From JANLYC01 sp963815445 (GTDB taxonomy: Bacteria; Actinomycetota; Actinomycetes; Propionibacteriales; Nocardioidaceae), in assembly GCA_963815445.1 (NCBI GenBank), contig CAWFGV010000011.1:496001-560000 (forward strand): a stretch of 64,000 bases of DNA, given 5' to 3'. The position numbers and the translations under genes are program-made. Under the pieces are notes generated by a model that was not told the DNA's origin, did not search any database, and saw nothing but the letters and a program-made list of their open reading frames with translations. This document shows, one piece after another, positions 58,280-64,000 of this stretch (positions are counted from its first letter, which is position 1; every line of letters begins with the position of its first letter).

Positions 58280-59308
58280 ATGTCTGACACCCGGCCGCCT
58301 CTCCCAGCGGGGACGCGCCGCCCGATGCCCCGTCGCCGCCGGCGCCTGCACCTGAGCGCGTTGGTCCTCGTCCCTGTGCTGCTGGTCGCGTCCGGGTGCG
58401 GCGGCTCGTCGGGGGGCAACGACGCGATCACGGTGTACACCTGCGTGAGCGACGAGACGATCCAACCGGTCATCTCGCAGTTCGAGTCGGACCACCCGGG
58501 CACGACCGTCAAGCTGTTCCGCGCCCCCACCGGCGATCTCAACGCCCGGATCGCCGGGGACAAGAGGTCCGGCGGGCTGAAGGCCGACGTCGTCTGGGCG
58601 TGCGATCCGCTCACGATGCAGGGGTATGTCGATCAGGGGCTCGTAGGGGGATGGACTCCAGCGGACGCGACCGCGATCCCGGACAGCTACCGCACGAGTG
58701 ACTACGTCGGAGTGGCTCTGCTGTACATGCTGGCGGTCTACCACGACGGCGTCGAGCCGCCGACGAGCTGGGCAGATCTGACGAAGCCGGGGTACAGCCC
58801 GGTCGCCCTGCCGGATCCCAACATCGCCGCCTCGGCGCTGGGAGCACTCGGCTACTTCGCCCAGGACCCCGACCTCGGCATGGGCTTCTTCACCGGTCTC
58901 GAGAAGCAGGGCGCCGCGCAGCTCAGCACCCCTGATGACGTGGTCGCGGCGGTGGCCCAAGGCACCTCCCCTGCGGGCATCACGATTGCCAACTCCGCCT
59001 ACGCGTCCAAGAACGGCGGCTCTCCGATCGGCATCGTCTGGCCCGAGCCGGGCGCCGTCGCGATCTACGGTCCCATCGCTCTCGCGAAGGACAGTGCCGA
59101 CTCCAGCCTGGCCAAGGACTTCATCTCCTATGTCGTCAGCGAGCCGGGCCAGCAGGTCATCGGGAAGGCGGGTTCCTACCCGACCCTGCCCGGTGTGAGC
59201 GGCCCAGAGGTTCCGGCAGACGCCAAGATCGTCAGCCCTGACTGGGCCACCCTCTCCGCGAAGAAGGACACGCTGCTGAGCGACTACCAGCAGATCTTCG
59301 GCGGCTGA
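58280..59308 (+). CDS. Extracellular solute-binding lipoprotein (iron(III)/thiamin/2-AEP type)
   Basis: 342 aa. The signal sequence ends in the lipobox VASGC, with the lipidated Cys near residue 37. The body is a type-2 periplasmic-binding fold: DAITVYTCVSDETIQPVISQ, GLKADVVWACDPLTMQGYVD, then AVYHDGVEPPTSWADLTKPG. This matches the FbpA-like group of iron(III) and thiamin/phosphonate binders. It is not a NikA-type nickel binder. It is the first gene of an operon with its permease and ATPase. Confidence 0.85.
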   Translation: MSDTRPPLPAGTRRPMPRRRRRLHLSALVLVPVLLVASGCGGSSGGNDAITVYTCVSDETIQPVISQFESDHPGTTVKLFRAPTGDLNARIAGDKRSGGLKADVVWACDPLTMQGYVDQGLVGGWTPADATAIPDSYRTSDYVGVALLYMLAVYHDGVEPPTSWADLTKPGYSPVALPDPNIAASALGALGYFAQDPDLGMGFFTGLEKQGAAQLSTPDDVVAAVAQGTSPAGITIANSAYASKNGGSPIGIVWPEPGAVAIYGPIALAKDSADSSLAKDFISYVVSEPGQQVIGKAGSYPTLPGVSGPEVPADAKIVSPDWATLSAKKDTLLSDYQQIFGG

Positions 59309-59311
59309 CCC

Positions 59312-60988
59312 ATGTTCGTGAGGCCTGCCAGCATCGGATTCCGAGCCGGCCTGGTTGTCGTGGGTGCCGTCGTCACCGTCCTCGTGGTGGTCCCCGTCCT
59401 GCGGCTGGCCTACGTGGTCTGGACCGAGAGCTCAGGAGGCGTCAGCGAGGTCTGGGGCCGCCCCGGGCTGGGCACAGCGGTGGTGAACACGCTGGTCCTG
59501 TCGGTGGCCGTGACGATCGTCGCCGTGCCGCTGGGCGCCCTGCTGGCTCTCGCGCTGCGTCGCCCCGACCTCCCGGGCAGGGCCTGGTGGCGGTTCGCGG
59601 TGATCCTTCCGGTGTTGGTGCCGCAGTTCGTCCTCGGCTACAGCTGGACGCAGGCATATGCCAGGGCCGGGTTCACCGACACCGTGGTCGGGCTGCCGTG
59701 GCCTGCCGTACAGGGTCCCTGGGGAGTCTGGGCCGTGCTCGTCGTCAACACGATGCCCCTCGCCTATGTGCTGACGGCCGTCGGCCTGGCCGTCCGGGCG
59801 GAGCCCGATCTCGAGCGCGCTGCCCGCGCGTCAGGCGCGTCCGGAGTGACCGCACTGCGCCACATCACCTTGCCGCTGCTCCGGCCGTCGATCGCGGCGG
59901 CTGCGGTCCTGTCGTTCGTGCTGACGATGGAGAGCTTCGCCATTCCGCAGGTGATGGGGACGCCGGCGGGCTTCACCACCGTGACCACGCTGATCTACCG
60001 CGACCTGTCGCTCGGCAGTGACCCGGCGACGTTCGTCGAGGCGCTTGCACTCGCGCTCCTCCTGGTCATCGTCACGATGATCGTGGTCATCCCCGCTGAC
60101 CTCGTGCTCGGTCCACGGCTCCGGGTCTCCCGGGTGGCCAGCACAGAGGGCGCACCAGTGGTGCCGGCGCGCAGCCGCGGAGGTCATGCCATCGCAGCGT
60201 CGATCGCCGGCTATCTGACCCTGGCCGTCCTGCTGCCGATGCTCGCGCTCCTTGCGGCCGCCGTCACCCCCGCGGTCGGCGTCAGCCCGACACCCGCCAA
60301 CTGGACGCTGGACAACTTCCGACTGGTCCTGAACGCCCGCACGTTCGAAGCGCTCGGCCGCAGCACGTCGCTCGCGATCGCGGCCGCCAGCATTCTCACG
60401 GTTCTCGGCGTCGCCGTGGCCGTGCTCGAACGGCGTCGCAGTGGACGGGTCCTCGGCACCCTTGTGACCGTGACGCTCGTGCTCCCCGGGTCAACCCTCG
60501 CCGTCGCCCTGCTGATCGCCTACGGACGGTGGATCGGCGGGACCCTGACCCTGATCCTGCTGGCCTACCTTGCCAAGCTGTGGGCCTTCGCTCATCGCCC
60601 GATCTCAGGTGCCGTGGACCGGATGCCCGTCGGTGAGCTGCAGGCAGCGCGAGCCAGCGGTGCCGGGCCGCTGACTGCGGCACGGACCGTGGCACTGCGC
60701 CCGCTGGCCCCGGCCCTGATCGGTGCGTGGCTGATCTGCTTCATCACCGCACTGCACGAGGTCACGATGTCGAGCCTGCTGTACGGCCCAGGAAGCGACA
60801 CGCTCGCGGTCATCGTGCTCAACAGCCAGGAGCTCGGGCGGATCGGACCGACGGCGGCTCTGGCGGTGCTGCTGACACTGGTCCTGGTGATTCCGGCCGT
60901 TCCCGGTTACCTGTTGATCCGCTGGCTGCGGCGGACGTCCGTGTCGGCTCGGACATCCCGACCTGCGGCGGTGGCGCGTGTCGGCTGA
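59312..60988 (+). CDS. ABC importer permease (FbpB-like, two fused permease halves)
   Basis: 558 aa with about 12 helices in two halves. Each half carries an EAA-type loop: ERAARASGASGVTALRHITL near residue 170 and LQAARASGAGPLTAARTVAL near residue 445. This fused layout is typical of the iron(III) transport permeases (FbpB/SfuB). It begins 4 bases after the binding-protein stop and overlaps the ATPase start by 11 bases. Confidence 0.9.
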   Translation: MFVRPASIGFRAGLVVVGAVVTVLVVVPVLRLAYVVWTESSGGVSEVWGRPGLGTAVVNTLVLSVAVTIVAVPLGALLALALRRPDLPGRAWWRFAVILPVLVPQFVLGYSWTQAYARAGFTDTVVGLPWPAVQGPWGVWAVLVVNTMPLAYVLTAVGLAVRAEPDLERAARASGASGVTALRHITLPLLRPSIAAAAVLSFVLTMESFAIPQVMGTPAGFTTVTTLIYRDLSLGSDPATFVEALALALLLVIVTMIVVIPADLVLGPRLRVSRVASTEGAPVVPARSRGGHAIAASIAGYLTLAVLLPMLALLAAAVTPAVGVSPTPANWTLDNFRLVLNARTFEALGRSTSLAIAAASILTVLGVAVAVLERRRSGRVLGTLVTVTLVLPGSTLAVALLIAYGRWIGGTLTLILLAYLAKLWAFAHRPISGAVDRMPVGELQAARASGAGPLTAARTVALRPLAPALIGAWLICFITALHEVTMSSLLYGPGSDTLAVIVLNSQELGRIGPTAALAVLLTLVLVIPAVPGYLLIRWLRRTSVSARTSRPAAVARVG

Positions 60989-62057
60989 CGGCGCAGCGAC
61001 GCATGTGCTGGAGCTGCGCGCCCTGACCGTGACCTATGACGACGTCACCGCGGTCGACGGCGTCGACCTTCATGTGCGTGCGGGCGAGGTGGTCGCGCTG
61101 CTCGGACCGTCGGGGTCGGGCAAGTCGACGCTGTTGCACGCCGTTGCGGGTTTCCGGCCGCCGACGCGGGGCGAGATCTGGCTGCAGGGTCGGTGCGTCG
61201 CCTCACCCGTCCGGGCGGAGCCGCCGGAGCGTCGTGATGTCGCCGTCGTCTTCCAGAGCTACGCACTGTGGCCGCACCTCAGCGCGGTCGACACCGTCGC
61301 CTATCCGATCCGGCGCCGCGGAGGGCGGCGCCGCGCGGCCCGGACCGAGGCGGCCGACTTGCTGGAACGCCTGGGCATCGGGCAGCTGGCCGCCCGCAAG
61401 CCGGTGGAGCTGTCGGGCGGTGAGCAGCAACGGGTCGGGCTGGCCCGAGCGTTGGCCCGGCAGGCGTCCCTGTACCTGTTCGACGAGCCGACCGCGCACC
61501 TCGACACCCACGTACGTGGCGTCTTCCTCGACGAGCTGGTGGCGCGGCGGGAGGCGACCGGTGCCGGTGGCCTCTACGCGACGCACGATGCAGAGGAGGC
61601 ACTCGGGCTCGCTGACCGCGTGGCGTTGCTGAACGCGGGACGCCTCGTCCAGCTCGGCACCCCACAGCAGGTGTACGACGAGCCGGTCGATCTGTGGGCT
61701 GCCCGGCTGACCGGGCCGGCGTCGATGCTCGAGGGCGTGGTCGTCAACGGTCCGCCGGGGCTGCTCAGCGTGAACGTAGCGGGGGCGGTCGTCGCCGTGG
61801 TCTCGCCCCACGTCGTGCCGGCGGGGAGTGCGATCTCGGCGCTCGTGCGGCCTGAGTGGGCGCGGCTGGGGGGAGACCTTCGCGGCCGACTGCGGACGGT
61901 CCGGTTCCAGGGGCCGCACTCGGATCACGTGGTCGAGACGGAGTCGGGCGAGGTCGTCATTCGCGAGCCGGGTCCTCCACGGCATGCGCCGGGCGAGGTG
62001 GTCAAGTGGTCGTTGCTCCGGCTGTGGCCGTTCGCGGGGTCGGCAACGGCAGGCTGA
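60978..62057 (+). CDS. ABC importer ATP-binding protein (FbpC-like)
   Basis: 359 aa. Walker A LGPSGSGKSTLLHAVAG near residue 43, signature VELSGGEQQRVGLARALARQ, Walker B LYLFDEPTAHLDTH and H-loop GLYATHDAEEALGLADR. The C-terminal third is a TOBE regulatory domain. It completes the three-gene importer. Its place between two hydrogenase-maturation blocks suggests supply of iron to the hydrogenase, though this is only context. Confidence 0.9.
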   Translation: MSADGAATHVLELRALTVTYDDVTAVDGVDLHVRAGEVVALLGPSGSGKSTLLHAVAGFRPPTRGEIWLQGRCVASPVRAEPPERRDVAVVFQSYALWPHLSAVDTVAYPIRRRGGRRRAARTEAADLLERLGIGQLAARKPVELSGGEQQRVGLARALARQASLYLFDEPTAHLDTHVRGVFLDELVARREATGAGGLYATHDAEEALGLADRVALLNAGRLVQLGTPQQVYDEPVDLWAARLTGPASMLEGVVVNGPPGLLSVNVAGAVVAVVSPHVVPAGSAISALVRPEWARLGGDLRGRLRTVRFQGPHSDHVVETESGEVVIREPGPPRHAPGEVVKWSLLRLWPFAGSATAG

Positions 62058-62068
62058 GTGGCGTGCCC

Positions 62069-62887
62069 TCAGCCGGAGCGCTCCAGCATGGCGGCCGGCC
62101 CGGAGTGCAGGTTGCCCTCGTTGACGATCTTGAGGTGCCGTTCGGTGTAGTGCTTGAGGGCGCGGACCTGTGCCGGCGTCACGCGGTCGCAGACCCACTC
62201 CCAGTGCAACGAGACCCAGTCGCCGACCTCGAGGTCGTCGATCATGCTGATGCCGTCGACGGAGCGGACGACGGTCTCGGTCTCCGGTGGCCCCAGCGCC
62301 AGCTGCTTGCCGTCATACGTCAGGGTGGAGGACTCGACGACGACCTGGTCTCCCTGGATCCCCAGCACGCGACCCCAGCGGATCCGGCAACGGTCGAGCA
62401 CGGTGAGCGCCTGCTTGGCCTTGCGGCCGTCGCTGAGCAGGCCGGTCCAGGGGTAGATGCAGAAGACCGCGAAGCTGTGGTGCGGGACACCACCACCGAG
62501 CACGCTCTCGGTCAGCGTGAAGAACTTCGTCCCTGTCATCCGACGGAAGCGTTCCTCCATGGACTTGCCGACGGCGCTGGGACTCACCAGGTCGAGACGC
62601 TGCGTGCCCACCCAGTAGGCCTCGACCACCCGTCGGTCGAGCGGGTCGTCGAGTCCGGTCGCCTCCGCGATCAGCTCGAGGTATGGCCATGCGCCGGCGA
62701 ACTGCTGGGACATGGCGCGCAGCCCATCGTCCTGCGCGGCGACGCCGAACTCGAAGAACGCCTGGGAGTCGTTGGGTCCACAGAAGCCATGGGAGTTCGG
62801 GGGGAATGCATAGCGGGCGAAGAGAACCGGCCCCGGTGTCGCCGGTCGGCCGGCGGAACGACGAGTCGAGTCCGTGAGCTCAGTCAT
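62069..62887 (-). CDS. DUF6390 family protein, copy B, with HypC-like C-terminal domain
   Basis: 272 aa and paralogous to copy A, sharing LFARYAFPPNSHGFCGPND, QFAGAWPYLELIAEATGLDD, DRRVVEAYWVGTQRL, PHHSFAVFCIYPWTGLL and the C-terminal block. Here Cys167 is in RCRIRWGRVLGIQGD and His228 is in LEVGDWVSLHWEWVCDRV. The start overlaps hypC2 by 8 bases, so it is translated together with a HypC. A role as partner or alternative of HypC is my proposal. Confidence 0.82.
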   Translation of the reverse strand: MTELTDSTRRSAGRPATPGPVLFARYAFPPNSHGFCGPNDSQAFFEFGVAAQDDGLRAMSQQFAGAWPYLELIAEATGLDDPLDRRVVEAYWVGTQRLDLVSPSAVGKSMEERFRRMTGTKFFTLTESVLGGGVPHHSFAVFCIYPWTGLLSDGRKAKQALTVLDRCRIRWGRVLGIQGDQVVVESSTLTYDGKQLALGPPETETVVRSVDGISMIDDLEVGDWVSLHWEWVCDRVTPAQVRALKHYTERHLKIVNEGNLHSGPAAMLERSG

Positions 62888-63152
62888 CGGGACTCCCGAC
62901 GGGGTCCGGCTCGCGCGGTCGACCCATCATCTCCAGACCTGCCATCGCCTCAGCTGCTGCGCTCGCATCGACGCGCTCCACCGCGAAGCCCATGTGGATG
63001 AGGACCCAGTCGCCCGGCTGCAGCAGTTGTTCGTCGAGGTCGAGCATGCCGATGTTGACCTTCCGCTGCGCTCCCTCGACGTCGATGAGCGCGAGTTGGC
63101 CGCCATAGCCCTCGAGCGTCTCGACGACTTGACCGGGGATTCCCAGACACAT
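62880..63152 (-). CDS. hypC: Hydrogenase maturation chaperone HypC, copy 2
   Basis: 90 aa. MCLGIPGQVVETLEGYGGQL with Cys2, then LQPGDWVLIHMGFAVERVDA with His53. It is only about half identical to copy 1 by eye and lacks that copy's acidic tail. It lies 2 bases after the protease gene and overlaps DUF6390 copy B. It is probably dedicated to the hydrogenase encoded just beyond the window. Confidence 0.93.
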   Translation of the reverse strand: MCLGIPGQVVETLEGYGGQLALIDVEGAQRKVNIGMLDLDEQLLQPGDWVLIHMGFAVERVDASAAAEAMAGLEMMGRPREPDPVGSPDD

Positions 63153-63154
63153 GG

Positions 63155-63688
63155 TCAGATCACCTCTCGTGCGGCGTGCTCGCTCGGGTCGACGGCATTC
63201 TCCCGAAGCCTCGTGAGCAGGGTGCGTACAGCGTCCACCGCGACGGGCACGGCCGCCGCCATCGGCTCGCTCAGCCCGATGCCCTCGTCCAGATCCTGGG
63301 GCCGGGCTCCGACGACGTACGTCGGCGGCAGCTCACCCCCGAGTGCGGTGACGCCGGAGAGGACAGCCACGGGATCCATGCTGTGTGCGTCGAGACCCGC
63401 GGCACCGTCGCGGGCGGCAGCGCTGAGGGAGTCGGCGTCGACCTCGAGGACATCGACCGCGCCGGGCGGACCGTCACCCGGGACGGCGTCGACGAGCACG
63501 AGCGTGTCGCACCCGTCGAGCAGGTCGTAGGCAAGGTGCATGCCTCGGATGCCGTAGTCGACGACCCGGACGTCGCTGGGCAGGGCAGACTCCCCTGGCG
63601 AGGTCAGCCGTCGCACCACTTCAGGTCCGAAGCCGTCGTCTCCCAGGAAGATGTTGCCGATGCCGGCCACCAGGATCGTCGACGTCAC
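63155..63688 (-). CDS. Hydrogenase maturation endopeptidase (HycI/HupD, M52 family)
   Basis: 177 aa. It cuts the C-terminal peptide of the [NiFe] large subunit after nickel insertion. ILVAGIGNIFLGDDGFGPEV near residue 6 has the first metal-binding acid (Asp17 region). VRVVDYGIRGMHLAYDLLDG, LVLVDAVPGDGPPGAVDVLE and LDAHSMDPVAVLSG contain the other ligands. Begins at GTG 63688, 1 base after a small-protein gene. Presence implies a large subunit encoded upstream on this strand. Confidence 0.93.
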   Translation of the reverse strand: MTSTILVAGIGNIFLGDDGFGPEVVRRLTSPGESALPSDVRVVDYGIRGMHLAYDLLDGCDTLVLVDAVPGDGPPGAVDVLEVDADSLSAAARDGAAGLDAHSMDPVAVLSGVTALGGELPPTYVVGARPQDLDEGIGLSEPMAAAVPVAVDAVRTLLTRLRENAVDPSEHAAREVI

Positions 63689-63689
63689 G

Positions 63690-63809
63690 TCACATCTTTC
63701 GAATCCGCGAGTAGCGGCGGATGTCCGGGATCGAGCGCAGCAGGACTGCCGCTGCGATGAGGACCACCACCGCGACGAGCACGACTGTGATCCAACCGAT
63801 AACCGCCAT
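63690..63809 (-). CDS. DUF6893-like small membrane protein, copy 1
   Basis: 39 aa, too short for usual gene finding. AAGGAG lies 6 bases before ATG 63809. One helix (ITVVLVAVVVLIAAAVLL) is followed by the basic tail RSIPDIRRYSRIRKM. The motif SIPD-[IV]-[RK]-RY-x3-R-[KR]-M is shared with the next gene. Similar small proteins (DUF6893) occur in actinobacterial hydrogenase loci. Function is unknown. Confidence 0.8.
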   Translation of the reverse strand: MAVIGWITVVLVAVVVLIAAAVLLRSIPDIRRYSRIRKM

Positions 63810-63822
63810 CACTGACTCCTTC

Positions 63823-63942
63823 TCACATGCGTCGCATTTCGAGGTAGCGCTTCACGTCGGGGATGGACTTGATGCCCACGAGGATCCCGACGAGCGCGAG
63901 ACTGGCCACCACGGCTGAGGTGACAGTGCCGATGAACTTCAT
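63823..63942 (-). CDS. DUF6893-like small membrane protein, copy 2
   Basis: 39 aa, the same length as copy 1. One helix (VTSAVVASLALVGILVGI) precedes KSIPDVKRYLEMRRM. AAGGAG lies upstream of ATG 63942. The ATG overlaps the stop of an upstream gene (ATGA). It is 13 bases from copy 1, so they form a tandem pair, probably made by duplication. Confidence 0.8.
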   Translation of the reverse strand: MKFIGTVTSAVVASLALVGILVGIKSIPDVKRYLEMRRM

Positions 63943-64000
63943 GACGAGCTCTCCTTCCATTGACTTGCTTCCGCGTCGGCGAGCGGCTCGATCTCGTCCG
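63939..64000 (-). CDS. C-terminal end of an upstream gene (cut by window edge)
   Basis: The last 20 codons end DEIEPLADAEASQWKESSS with a TGA at 63939-63941 that overlaps the next ATG as ATGA. It is an open frame in the same operon. It does not carry the DPCxxCxxH end of a hydrogenase large subunit, so it is another hydrogenase-linked protein that I cannot identify. Confidence 0.55.
   Translation of the reverse strand, partial: DEIEPLADAEASQWKESSS

Noticed and set aside
58162..58614. Longer HypF start
   Set aside because: The open frame upstream of GTG 58161 overlaps the divergent ABC gene and its promoter, has no HypF homology and lacks a better ribosome site.
58280..62057. Nickel importer for the hydrogenase
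   Set aside because: The binding protein and fused permease look like the iron(III)/thiamin group, not the NikA-type peptide-binding group or the NikMQO/CbiMQO group.

Overview
This 64 kb window comes from the chromosome of a high-GC Gram-positive actinobacterium. Many GTG starts, frequent ATGA/GTGA stop-start overlaps, actinobacteria-restricted families (DUF4193, DUF3093, DUF3710, DUF3159, DUF4235) and the order dut - DUF3710 - OB-fold - DUF3159 - ceoC/ceoB - permease - RNA uridine methyltransferase - dxs (as in the Mycobacterium tuberculosis Rv2682-Rv2701 neighbourhood) support this. A member of the Nocardioidaceae/Propionibacteriales is my best guess, but the sequence alone does not fix the genus.

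Layout. (1) 0-13 kb is conserved backbone: ferrochelatase, inositol-phosphatase family enzyme, a membrane GGDEF-EAL protein, the DUF4193-to-DUF3159 block, a CeoB/CeoC pair next to a KimA-like permease (probably one potassium module), and a TRAM-type RNA (uracil-5-)-methyltransferase. (2) 13.0-22.05 kb looks like a genomic island inserted in the 3' end of that methyltransferase gene. A 13-bp exact repeat plus the displaced original 3' end lie at the far side. The island carries an exporter, two SDRs, TetR, IclR and MmyB-type regulators, a zinc alcohol dehydrogenase and two truncated gene tails, but no recognisable integrase. (3) 22-38 kb returns to housekeeping genes (aconitase, dxs) mixed with small enzymes, a probable alkylpurine glycosylase, two perfect SOS boxes (one before an HNH/DUF222 gene, one before an unknown gene) and a SigE-type ECF sigma operon. 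(4) 39-52 kb holds a MoxR-like ATPase/VWA module, a phospholipase-D family protein, a GNAT protein, an MFS exporter, a sulfotransferase, an ABC-2 exporter trio, a TesB thioesterase and a badly frameshifted beta-helix protein. (5) 52.5-64 kb is a [NiFe]-hydrogenase maturation locus in two minus-strand blocks: hypF-hypC-hypD-hypE-DUF6390 and (2x DUF6893-like)-protease-hypC2-DUF6390. An iron/thiamin-type ABC importer on the plus strand lies between them. The hydrogenase structural genes, hypA and hypB are not in the window and may lie beyond base 64000.

The most interesting point is that the C-terminal third of both DUF6390 proteins resembles HypC. It keeps an internal Cys and a His at positions equivalent to HypC Cys2 and His51, and each gene is co-transcribed with a hypC. 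I propose that DUF6390 is a HypC-like chaperone fused to a new N-terminal domain.

Promoters are often leaderless: a TAnnnT -10 box ends exactly six bases before the start codon in seven places. Several genes between 27 and 52 kb carry single-base indels, mostly in short G/C runs, which may be sequencing errors rather than true pseudogenes.
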